NCBI GenBank assembly: GCA_015680685.1
Contig: MNCI01019036.1
Span: 151,377 to 215,376 of the forward strand
DNA: 64,000 bases
Direction of reading: 5' to 3'
DNA from: Gnetum montanum
Lineage: Eukaryota; Streptophyta; Gnetopsida; Gnetales; Gnetaceae
Below are positions 33,301-43,800 of this stretch, one piece after another. Made by a program: the position numbers and the translations under genes. Numbering within the stretch: the first letter of the stretch is position 1; each line of letters starts with the position of its first letter. The notes below the pieces were generated by a model. That model did no database searches. It worked only from the letters and a program-made list of their open reading frames with translations, and had not been told where the DNA came from.

Positions 33301-34408
33301 CCTATGGAGCCCATTGACCTGGACATAGTCGAGCCTTCATCGGATGGCACGGTCGTGCCATGCAACATTTACAAGGAAATGAGTAAATGTGCGTTACGCT
33401 CGACCCGCTCCTTGTGGGAGAGTCAAAACGTTAATGAAGACCTCTAGAAGAAGCTACAGAGGTCAGAGAAGGAAAGGATGTCTCTGACTAAAGAGGTCGG
33501 AGACTTAAGATCATGATGTGAATTTCTGCAGGCGCGAGGAACGAATGTAGAGGACTGGCGTACGGCTGTTATTGACTATGCTCGCTACTGGACCGTGGGC
33601 AGAAATAGCGTGCAAACCAATCATGAATTGGTGGAGCAAAGGATGCAAATAGAACTCTTGGCCCAGAAGAGGCAGGACTGGAAGGACTTTTGCGCAAGCG
33701 TCCAAGAGTGGGGGCAGAAGGAAAAAGATCACAAGCATCTGTATAAGCGAGAAAGTCTCGCTTATCATCAACACTATCGAGATTATGCTGTTGAAGCTTA
33801 ATCCTTGCGGGTGTTCCTCGATGTCATAGGTGCATCTAAGGCCTTCGAGAAGTTCCAGGAGCAGGTGATGGTAAGCGCATCCCCGGAAAGGGAAATTACT
33901 CTTCCCGGGGAGGAGACTATAGTCCCCACCTTCCCCGAACCACCCCGATGGACTAGTTTGGAGAAGGGGAAGGTGAAGGCTAGAACTAATCTGGGAGATG
34001 GAGTTTGGTCTGAGTTAACCGAAGACAAAATTATGCAACGGTTGTGGGTCGGTTTAGACCAACTCCCCTTCGCTGCGGATGCAGGACCATCGCGAGTAAG
34101 TTTTGAATGTTATTGAATTTAAATTTTCTGATTTGTTTTATCATGGTTTTTGCTTATGTATTTATCGTATGTAGGTACAAGGAGTGAATGAAGAAGGTGA
34201 AGAGGGTGAGGAGCACGTTCAGGAAGAAGAGCGTAATGACATAGACCGCCCTCTTGGGGAGCCAGTGTTAGTGCAAGAACCTTATGAAGATGAAATTCCT
34301 CATGAAGGAATATCCTCTTAAAGGGACAGCCCACTTGAGGACGATTTGTTAGGCTTAGAGGCAGACTTAAGGGATACTGGTGACAGTGGTACTAGGGGGG
34401 ATGCGTAA
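30333..34408 (+). pseudogene. antisense seven-exon gene inside element Z, function unknown
   Basis: Exons 30,333-30,469, 31,381-31,568, 31,675-32,724, 32,825-33,004, 33,075-33,203, 33,281-34,095 and 34,175-34,408. All introns start GT and end AG; exit and entry phases agree at each junction; total 2,733 nt (911 codons including the stop). It lies opposite to gag and pol, between protease and RT. The protein would have a short basic N-terminus, a roughly 350-residue core in exons 2-3 (VREFW; RVNFDID...LFNVPFDG), a basic linker (RKRPRL), an exon 6 coiled coil rich in Glu, Lys and Gln, and an acidic C-terminus. Seven in-frame stops (31,962 TAG; 32,412 TAG; 32,427 TGA; 33,445 TAG; 33,514 TGA; 33,799 TAA; 34,319 TAA) are each one C-to-T step from CAG, CGA or CAA. 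The start codon is the first Met near the exon start; a further upstream start is possible. The core might be distantly related to plant transposon-associated ORF domains, unproven. Confidence 0.7.
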
Positions 34409-34604
34409 TTGTGATTTACGCATGATTTTATTAATGAAATTTGAACAATGGTAATATGAATGTTGGCGAGATTACTCATGAGAGTTTGTTTATGGTTTCT
34501 TATTTATTTTATGTTTAATTTTATGTCTTTATTTATACAAAGCATAAACAGAACGGAGTTAAAGACTTTGGATAGGTTGCGTTATTACGATTGTAGAATG
34601 GAGT

Positions 34605-34775
34605 AGCTAGTTTAAGGCCATTGCGGGCCGTCACATAGCATTTGCGTAAGATATAAATGAATGAATTTGCTAGTTTTAGGCCATTGCGGGCCTTTACTAG
34701 TTTTAGGCCATTACGGGCCATCGCTCGTTTTAGGCCGTTGCGGGCCATGACTAGTTTTAGGCTGTTGCGGGCCAT
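34605..34775 (-). repeat. tandem repeat A of element Z
   Basis: Five units with core CTAGTTTTAGGCCATTGCGG, the last four spaced about 27 bp. On the minus strand they read as a repeating MARNGLKLV-like peptide (34,814-34,533). Lies between the 3' end of the antisense gene and the protease. The core is related to repeat B. Confidence 0.8.
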
Positions 34776-35108
34776 CTGCGTACGTCTGGGAGTGTAGTTG
34801 ATAAAAATGTACATATCTACGTAATTATGCTAATATGACTAATAGAAGTCAAGAAGCGTAAATGGCGTAAAATGGGAAATGTAAATAGCATAATGGACAA
34901 AAAGTGTAAATATGTATGTATATTAAAGAAAACTGACAATCAAATTTGATAAGTGTAAGCGGAAAAACTGGTGAAAATGTAACGATGTGCATAAACACCA
35001 CTCAAATTAATCACCAACCCGTAATTGTTTCTTTATGGCTTTTACATTCAGTGGTGCGTAAGGGCGAGGAGGTTTATGACCTGACTCTTCTATATCATCC
35101 TCTCCTCC

Positions 35109-35990
35109 CTAAAATGGTAGGTCTGCCCAGGCTTGGCTGTCATCATTCATTTCGACTTGTTTGGGGGTCTGGATATGGGTTTGACTTTCAGGCATCTCGA
35201 TCTTTGAACCCCGTTCTTCTTCGATGTTATTGACAGTCCTAGGAGTTAATTCATCACCGTGTATTACTACCTTTCCCCTTGCATAAGGGAGGTGTATCTC
35301 TTGGTGTATTGGTGAAGAAATTGCCCTCAGTTGGGCTAGCCAAGACCTCCCTAAGATCAGATTGAAACTGGGCATCTCCTCGACAACGATGAATGTGGCC
35401 TCTGTTGGAAATTGACCCCCTACCACAAATTCGATATGCACCATTCCCTTGACTTGAACTCGTATCCCGTTGAACGACTTTAGGTACAATGTCATTGTAG
35501 AACTGATCTAGTCGACCAGGCCCAACTTATCCACTATAGGATAAGGGATGACATTTGCAGCCGCGCCATCATCAATGTGCACCCTCTGGATCCGATATTG
35601 ACCAACCCGGATGGTGATAAACATGGGTTCTATCGTTACTTGACCTTTCTCGGGATCATCCTTGATGGATTCATCATGAAAGGTCAAAGGGATTGGTTTA
35701 GGTTGCTCAGTGGTGGGAGGAAGCATGACAACATGTATTGCTTCCTCTTCCGCTGGTAAGCCTTCATCCACAGGTATGGATGTCAGCATACAGACCATAG
35801 CCTCACGGTGCTTTTGAGATGTCATAAGCAAGTCATAGAGACTCAACGTTGTGTTCTTTTGTTTCAGAGCCTGCTTGACTTGCGTAAATGCGTCGAGGAG
35901 GTCACGTTCTCAACTGGGTTGCTTATTCCCTTTGTCCTCTTCCATTCGCCCTAAGAGACGAATCTCCCGAGGTGGAACAGCGTCAGTCGG
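35109..35990 (-). pseudogene. element Z protease
   Basis: Retropepsin-type aspartic protease that would cleave Gag-Pol. The active-site region reads VHIDDGAAANVIP (about 35,570-35,530), an unusual DDG in place of the common DTG/DSG. Further on come FIVVEEMPSFNLILGRSWL, the conserved ILGR flap/helix segment, and an ending around HGDE. A TAG after LGLVD splits it. It follows gag in one continuous reading. DDG also appears in the protease of element W, so it is probably a lineage trait and not damage. Confidence 0.8.
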
Positions 35991-36044
35991 AGGGTTGTGC
36001 TTCTTCTTGCCGAGGGGAGGTGGCTGTGTTTCTGTACCCTTGTC

Positions 36045-38816
36045 CTACTCCCAAGGTGTAGGCGCAAGGACAGAGGCCAGGGGCCTGGGTTTAACGAAGC
36101 CTAGCATAGAGTGGTTTTTGGTGGCATTAATTGACGCATCTCCTTCCTTTCTTTTATTTGGTGGCGATTGATGGTTTTGGTTAGAAGCTTGCCCCTGCGT
36201 GAAAGGGGTAGCCAGTGGTTTTGGTACCCTAAGGATAAAAGGCACCTTAGGAGTGGGTGCGAACATGGCCACGGCTTTATCATTAACGTGAGACCAGGTT
36301 ATGGTTGGAGAGGGTGCCCGAATAACAAAGGGTGGCCTCGAAACCCTGCTAACTTCTGGTGAAGAACTTGCCCCCTGGGGTGAGTTGGTAGGTACGCGTA
36401 AAACAAAGGGTTGTTTAGGTGGTACGTTCCCTTCACCATCCATACTTACCATGTTGATAGTGTACGGTGCGTTATTTACGTTTAACGGGTCCTTGTACAC
36501 ATGCAACGCCTGGTTTTCGGGACATGTTGGACTACTGCCATCTAGTTTTAGAGAACCATCGTCAATCATGCGTTGAATGTCGTCCTTCAATGCCCAGCAG
36601 TAATCGGTATCATGACCACACAACTGATGGTAGTCACAAAAATGATCTAGCCTAAAAGACTTCAGAATTGGTGGTTCGTTAGGTAGGGCTAAAGAAGGAT
36701 TCTTCAGCAATTCACAATGATGCCTGTGATGCTGCAGAGCTTCTTCGGATATTTTTTTATTCGGAATATATCCTGCCCCTAATAACTATTTCAACAATTT
36801 CGAATGCTTTATAGGCAGGGTTGTATATTTTGAGCGATCTTTACGCTTGAAGTTTGGCTTTGGCTGGGAAGGCTTTTCAGGGGCAGGTGTGTCTTGGTCG
36901 GTGCTGCTTGCACTAGCTGTGGTCTCTGTAGATGTTGTGGGTGCCTTCTTGTTATTCTTGTTTTTAGCGTCCTCAGCCAGTGCAAATACTATCGTTGTTG
37001 TTGCTTTGCCCTTGTCTTTACCCTTATTATTGGCATTTTTATAGGCCACGTACGCTGGGTCTTTGCTATCCTCAGTAGCATCCTGGATGCTCTTAGTTTG
37101 GGCAAAAGCCTGAATCAAGGAGCTAGGGGCAAGGTAATATAGTTTAGACTTGATGAAGTCATTAACTGCTACTTTGAAAATAGCCAGCAGATGGGCTTCC
37201 GCGATAGGCTCACGGATTTCATTCAAAGTAGCGCTCCATCACTATATAAACCTCTGGACCGGTTCAAGTGGGTCCTGCTTCACTCCCATAAGTTGGTCTA
37301 GTGTGACTTCTGGCTTTAAATTGTACTTAAAGTGAGTCACCAATTATGTTAGGAGTTCTTCCAGGGTTGAGATGGAAGAGCGAGGGAGCGCTCGATACCA
37401 GTCCAAAGCTTTCCCTGCCAGAGACATTGCAAAGACACGGATAATTGTATGAGGCCATTGCTGCAATAAGAAGGATTCGGACCTGAAGGTAACAAGGTGA
37501 GCATTAGGATCTCCTTCCCCATTATATTTAGTAAAATGGGGCAACGACATCCCTGGCGGCAATGATAGCATAGGAACCATTGGGCTGATAGGATCATCTT
37601 GGTAGAAATCCATGACTTGTATCATATCAGAGCTAGCAGCTTTAAGGCGCCTAACTTCCTCAGTGAGAGTTTGAGTAAGCGAAAAAGCTTGATCTAGACT
37701 TGGTGATGAAGGAGTCTGCGTAGGAGGAGTCGAGGTTTGGACTGAAAGAGCAGTGCCAGGAAATGGGAATGTAGCGATGGCTTGGCTGACAGGTGGTGCA
37801 ACAGGGACTATCTTCATGGACGAAGCTGCCTATGGAAGCCACCACCCACCAGGCTGAGCAGAGAGATTGGCTACCGCTAGATGTGTAGGATGGAGATTGT
37901 AAGGATATTGTGGGTTTATTTGTGGGACATGCATGGTAGGTGCGGCTAAGGGTTGCACACTGTATAACGTAGATTGATTATGCGAAATAGGCGAGATCCA
38001 CTGACCAGCCGTGGGTTGTTGAACAGATTGCTGCGATTGAATAGTGATTGTGATCTGTTGCCTTGCAATGGGTTGCACCGAATTTTGCACCGGGCGGGTT
38101 ATAGGTGTGGTATGAGGTTGCACGTGGGGAATGAAATGAGGTGCGGTAGACGCAGGTACCACCAACGGAATACTGATTACACGTGGCGATGAGACTGCCC
38201 CCATGTTATTTTGAGATGGTATTTGTACTTGTAGGATTGAGGATTGTGTGGTGGCCTGCGGGATGATAGGAATATGATTTTGGGTAGTCATGACTGAGTT
38301 GAGATGGGAGGCTTCTCCGATGAGAGGAAACAGGGGATTTATGTATGTATGGGGGCTGAGGGTATGGTATGAATCTGCATGTTCAGACTGGGCTGCGAAT
38401 TCATCTTCCTCTTCTTCCCCATTTTGAGGTTCCAGAATGGACCGTGTAGTTTGACTCCTAGCCATGGCAAGTTGGGTCAGGAGTTCATGATAATGTTCGG
38501 TCAGGGGGATAATGTCATACACTGTAGGGGTGAAGTCTTGGCCCCCTTTGTGGATCAGCTCATAATTTCGTTTTGCCTCAATCTTGGCTCGACTAAGAGC
38601 AAGCTTCGCCTGGATCTTGACACAGATGAAATTATATTCTTTAGGAGTCACGACGGTGAATACAGGATCCTTGCCCTATAATCTCAACAAACGGCGTGAC
38701 GGTCCCTGAGGTCCTATTGCACCAGAAGCTGGTCCGGTGGTGGCGATGGGATTTACAGATGTGGCACCTGAGTTGGTGATGATCATAGCAGCAGTGGTTG
38801 CATATGCAGAATCCAT
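36045..38816 (-). pseudogene. element Z gag
   Basis: Structural polyprotein. Start ATG at 38,816-38,814. A TAG follows after about 46 codons, where CAG would restore the frame, and the reading continues through a Pro/Gln/Thr-rich N-terminal third. The retrotransposon gag domain comes next (LPHFTKYNGEGDPNAHL ... MSLAGKALDWYRALP, about 37,660-37,350), then a Tat-type Cys/His motif FCDYHQLCGHDTDYCWALK near 36,650-36,590. Four to five TAG stops interrupt a frame that otherwise stays the same into protease. Confidence 0.85.
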
Positions 38817-39046
38817 TTCTCAGATAGGTTAATAACAAGAAATGATAGGATCTAAAAGGTGATGGCCAAACAGAATTATGAATGGGCTTTTTACCCTGTA
38901 GGATTCCAAAGGAATCGTTTACTGTGACCAATCTACACCACACGATTTTTCGTAAACTTCCCTAGAGGTATTACGTTTACGTTTTTTTTATGGACGTGGG
39001 TATAGATCGCTTACAAGGCTACTCGTAACATACGGATCGGAGGTTC
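38817..39046 (-). other. element Z 5' leader
   Basis: About 230 bp between PBS and gag start; no motif recognised. Confidence 0.6.
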
Positions 39047-39066
39047 AGGCCCTCCTTCTAGCGCCA
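39047..39066 (-). promoter_or_regulatory. element Z primer-binding site
   Basis: The minus strand reads TGGCGCTAGAAGGAGGGC, 6 nt inside the 5' LTR end. The + strand reads like the 3' end of a tRNA: T-stem GGAGG (39,039-39,043), 7-nt loop TTCAGGC, T-stem CCTCC, acceptor TTCTAGC, discriminator G, CCA. I could not name the primer tRNA. Confidence 0.75.
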
Positions 39067-39072
39067 AAAAAC

Positions 39073-40680
39073 TGTAACAATGGAAAACGTCGGTCGTTAG
39101 AAACTACCAAATGAAAATCCATGTACACAGTCTTGACCATGGATCCGTGCGAGGGCCATGCTAGAGAAAACGAACCGCGGTGCCCTGAATGGTCTTGTTG
39201 ATCAGACAGGGACTTACTCAATCAGTAAATTGACGAATATTACGATAATATGTGTATTATATAGATATTCCATGAAACAATTTGATTCGATGAATCGTAA
39301 AAGGAGTAGAAAACGATGTGAATGAATTGAAATAACGACAACGTCAATGCGACAAGGAGGATCGGATTTAAGAAGGATGCACAATTCCAAGATCTATGTT
39401 TTGACTTGAAGACTGAATATATTGTATACAGAGTTCCAATGGCAAACCCCGCTTATCTTGTGTGAAGTATACACAAAATAATAAGAAAACCGCTCAACAA
39501 GGAGTACAGAATGAAGCTCGGTCTACCTTGAAAGCCAAAGATGGAATGCAAGGAAGGTCAAGCCTGGATGTCTATCGATCAACTGTTTCTGATCAATAAA
39601 TCTTACCTGCCAACCACACCAGACAATCTCTCGATCTCTGATTTGCTCCCTTTGCCTTCAGTAGTCTCTGCTCAAAGCTGCCAATGATTGCTAATGGAGA
39701 GAACTGTATTTTCGCCAAAGGACTGATCGCTCCTGCTGCTAATGCTCAAGCAAATGTCTTCTGTCTTTTTCTCAAAGGTGATGTCCTCGTAGAAAAGCTG
39801 AAGATCCAGATCCCTTCTTTCTTTGGCAACTGGAGTATTTATAGGTTTGGTAGTGCATGGAGAAGGCACGGCCCTGATGACACGTGTCTCGAACCTTCAA
39901 AATACCGTTGACTTGGCAAACTTTGTGTTGAAACTGGTCATGTCGCATCACGTTTTTGGGAAAGAGGGCAAAGTACGCTGTCAAGCACTTCCGTTGAAGC
40001 TACTTCATGATTACACTACAATACACTGATGAGTGTATTGTGTGTATGGATAGTAGGTGCGTGCCGGGTATTGCCTTAGTTGACTTTAGGCTGTATTACG
40101 CTCATTTACACTACGTAGCGTGGCGAAGCGTAATAGAGCGTAAAAATAGTTAGCTCAAGCTATTTTTCGCTCATTTACCCTGCAAAGCATAATAGAGCAT
40201 AAAAATGGTCAATTTTACAATAAATTACACTTGTTTACGCTGTGTAGCGTAATGAGCGTAAAGCGACCAATCTGCAAAAAAGGAAGAAATCCATCCGCTT
40301 CACTTCTTTGGACTCTGACTTTGACTTTCTCAAAGCTCATTATGCTGCCCTGCGTAACAAAGCGTAAACTCAGCCCTAAACAAAGGACTTAGCGGAATAT
40401 GCGACAAGTCTTAGTCCTTAAACTTTGTCCCATTCGCCGAAGTAAGTTACTTTCTGATATCGGGCTATGTTAAATAGAGTTATGCTGAGCGACACTACGC
40501 TATGTTGCGTAATATAGCGTAAAGAGAGAAAACAAAGTAAGGTTGAAATTCGTAAGAAACTTGGAAGCTTGATGCTGTGCATCTCTTTACCTTGCTCTTT
40601 CTTTTGGATTTTTGTCACAGACTTTCGCCCGAATCGTGAATCTTCGCCTTAGGTCGATTCGCAATTTCTACGGTGTGTCA
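39073..40680 (-). repeat. element Z, 5' LTR
   Basis: 1,608 bp; on the minus strand TGACACACC...GTTACA. TATA box on the minus strand at 39,836-39,845. Same U3 motif cluster as the 3' LTR (about 40,015-40,530), but here many TTACGC copies have become TTACAC or TTATGC. Confidence 0.92.
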
Positions 40681-40685
40681 CATGG
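40681..40685. other. target-site duplication of Z, right (CATGG)
   Basis: CATGG directly after the Z LTR; partner of 22,996-23,000. Confidence 0.9.
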
Positions 40686-41945
40686 GCCCCATAGTCAATC
40701 TAATGATCATGAAAAGTGAGCCACCAACCCAAAAGAATCTACTCAAGAATCCCAACACATTAGACTTAGACATAGAGCATACCATAGAACTTGGTAGTGA
40801 GGTGACTTATGGCAGCATGGATGGATGATAGAGAAGGTGAAATGGAGTTCCAGATTAAGGTCATAAGAAGTCCCTTGTGGAATTTGTGTTTGAAATGACC
40901 CAAGAAGTTCCATCCTTAGTTTAGACCAAAATTTTTAGCTTTTAGTGACTGCACATCGTCACCTTAATACCGATCCACCCACTCGAGACATAAGAGTGCT
41001 TCTACAAAATAACCATTGTTCCACAAAGAGGAGAAAAGAGAAGTAGGAAGTGAGAGAGAGGGCCTTAGTTAGAGGAGACCTTCAGGCATAGGTGCATGTC
41101 ATTCAAGTCCCATAACGAGTGCTTGTAGCCCATTTATTTGTCTAAGGGGTGTGCTTGGAATTCCCATTATTTTCTTTTGAAATAGAAACCACACCATGCA
41201 AGGACTTATTTGTGTCAAAGAGATGTGATTTGAAATCCCATTGTTTTTTTTGAAATGCAAAGCACACCATGCAACGACTTATTTGGCTTTCTATTAGTGG
41301 TTGGTATGGAACGGTAAGAAGTCCATGAAAAACACCCAAGCACTTAAGTAAGTAGAAGAGTACAAAGAGTATTGAGTCCCCTTAAAGTCACATCCTTTAT
41401 AAACCTTTGAATCCTTTCTAATTCTGGAACTACCAAGGTTATCAATTGATTAAAAGTTTCTTTAATGGAAGGAACGTCAAATTCCTAGAACAAGGAAAAC
41501 CATAGAGTTCATTCGATGGGTGAATGATATGGGCTAATTGCCTATTCCATGAAAAATAAACCATGTCAAAGTCATCAGACATTAGAATTCAAAAATAGAA
41601 ACTAGACATTGAAAATCACAACATTAAGCATAAACCATCATTAGTAAATAGCAACAATGACACTGTGTCTTGTGACAATAAATCACTCTTTATTAGCAAA
41701 AATGAGAAAATATTACACTTGAATAAAACAAAACAAAGTAAAATATCTAAGAAAGTGTAAAATAGTCAAGAAGGTTCAAAGGTACTAAAGATGATGTAAA
41801 ATTAGAAAAATTAAGAAGTTGTAAAATAAATAATTTTGTAAAAATAAAAAACATGAAAAACAAAAAAGGTAGAAAAATTAAGATGCTAAATGGATTGTTA
41901 GCAAGGATGACCATATGCCCCAAAATTGAGTTGAAAGGAGGAGAT
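40686..41945 (-). other. element Y sequence between integrase and the Z insertion
   Basis: Same element as 18,973-22,995, separated from it by Z. AT-rich, with scattered short frames and no recognised domain. Confidence 0.55.
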
Positions 41946-43095
41946 CTAAAAAATAGAACATGGTTGTCCATCCATCAAGGTGGTACTTGCATTGGCCCAT
42001 CTTGGTTTGAGGAAAGGCTTCACTTGTTGGATGTTGACTAACTTCGTTTTATTCAAGTTGTCACGTTTGTAGATTATCATGGCCCCAGAGGAAAAGGTTT
42101 GATCAATTATATAAGGTCCCTTCCATGATGTTTGGAAATTTTTCCTTTTGGGGTACATGTGTGGGGTTCCAATAGAGAACCTTATCTCATGGTTGAAGTT
42201 TTAATTTTCTAATTCTAAAGTCATGGCATTGCTTGCTGAATGCGTTGTTCACCTCATTCAAGGATAGGGCCACCAATCGATTTTCATCTAGCACATTTAG
42301 GGTGATTAATCTTTCTTTTTATGCTAGACTTAGATCAAGGTTTAGATCATAGGCTATTGAGAGTGTTTGAAGCTAAGACTAAATTAGAAGCATTGGAAGT
42401 TTTCTGTACATTAACTCATAGGGAGAATAGCCAATAGAAAGTTTCCAAGTTGAACGATAAGCCTAGAGAGCATCGTTAAGTTTTGTACTCAAATCCTTCC
42501 TATATTTGCTAATGGTTCATGTTAGTATTTTTGTAATCTCCCAGTTGGTTACCTCTACTTGACTATTGGCTTGAGAGTGGTAAGTTGTTGTTAATTTATG
42601 TTCTACCTCCAAGCGTTACATTAACTTCCAAAAGGTGGCACTTGTGAAATGAGTTCCATTGTCGAAAATCAGTGAATGTGGCACCCCAAACCTATTCACG
42701 ATATTTTGTTGTACAAATGTGGTAGTAGTGGATGATGTATAATCAGTAACGACTACTGCTTCTAGCCATTTTGTGTAGTAGTTAACTGCTGCTATAATAT
42801 ATGCCTTCTTGTTGAACATGGATGTGATGGAACCCATGAAATCAATGCCCCATATGTTGAAAGGTACTAGTGGTTGAATCCACTATTGAGGACCTTTCAT
42901 GTAATTTGTGATCCCCCCATCTCGTTGACAACATTCACAAGACTTGAAGAACTGGTGGGAATCCCTAAAGATTGTAAGCCAATAGTATCTTGCCATCAGG
43001 ATTTTTATGGTTGTGTGTCTCCATGCATAGTGGCATCCAGAAGGCCCTTCGTGAGCATCCTGGAGAATGTGTAGTTAATCTTTGTCAGGGACACA
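41946..43095 (-). pseudogene. element Y integrase
   Basis: HHCC module near 43,060-42,920 (HEGPSGCHY...SCECCQRDG). Core: D in WGIDFMG (about 42,840), D in LIFDNGTHF (about 42,660) and E in SQANSQVEVTN (about 42,550), so the DDE triad survives. The C-terminal SH3-like part WKGPYIIDQTF...VNIQQVKPFL ends near 41,946. Scattered TAG stops and small frame shifts break it. Sequence style matches Athila integrases (CQR-G-I and MG-F-S- motifs). Confidence 0.82.
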
Positions 43096-43800
43096 CTAAT
43101 GAATCAAGCTATTGGCACACACCTTGTAGAGGTGTCCATTAATTTCCATGAAATATTTGACCTGATGAAGAAATTGTTGCTTCTTCCTAAAATCCAAGTC
43201 TTATGGCATATCATGAGTGAGAAGGTAGGTGAGGATGCCATTATAACATATTCTTTGTGTTGGTGTTTATTTGCTTATTGCTCCTGTAAAGAGTAGTTCA
43301 TCTAGAAACTGATTAGAAAGTGGGCTCTCCTCCTCTTTATTATCCCATCTTAAGTGAAAGAGGTGGTTAGCAATCACATTCTTAGTTCCTTTTCAATCTA
43401 CCATGGTGAGATTGAATTCCTGCAAGATCATGAGCCATCATATGACATGAGGGCTCATCGTTGGCTTGTTTATGAGGAAGTGGATTACACTATGGTTTGT
43501 ATGTACAAATACTTTGTAACCAAGCACATAGTGTCTAAAATTTTCTAAAGAGTACACCACTGACATTAGTTCTTTCTTTATGGTGGTGTAGTTTAACTAT
43601 GCTCCCATAATGCTTCGGCTTGCATGGTGGATGTAATATGGATGTTTCTTATCATCCATCTACATGAGCATTGCTTCCAAAGCATAGTTAGATACATATT
43701 TCATGATGTGGAAGGGTTTGGACTAGTATAGTGCTTGTAGGATTGGTGTTTCTATGAGTTTCTTCTTTAATTGTTGGAATTCATATTCATATTCGTTGGT
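43096..43800 (-). pseudogene. element Y RNase H
   Basis: Readable pieces on the minus strand are HIMKYVSNYALEAMLMQ, HPYYIHHASRSI, KELMSVVYSLENFRHYVLG and VHTNHSVIHFLI, in the order of a Ty3 RNase H (SD.ALG..L.Q / I.YAS...N / EKELLA.V.A..KFR.YL / TDH..L). Several stops. Single domain only, unlike Z. Confidence 0.75.

Larger units (their letters stand above)
23001..40680 (-). mobile_element. element Z: complete Tat/Ogre-like Ty3/gypsy retrotransposon, 17.7 kb
   Basis: Bounded by near-identical LTRs (1,610 and 1,608 bp) and CATGG target duplications, with PBS and polypurine tract in place. Minus-strand order: 5' LTR, PBS, gag, protease, tandem repeat A, a 4-kb antisense gene, RT, two RNase H domains, integrase, tandem repeat B, polypurine tract, 3' LTR. 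Two RNase H domains and the very large size point to the Tat/Ogre lineage. All frames carry several stops, so it is not autonomous now. It is inserted in the 3' part of element Y and is the youngest of the three nested elements. Confidence 0.92.

Noticed and set aside
34533-34814. Repeat-peptide frame (MARNGLKLV-type units)
   Set aside because: Explained by tandem repeat A.
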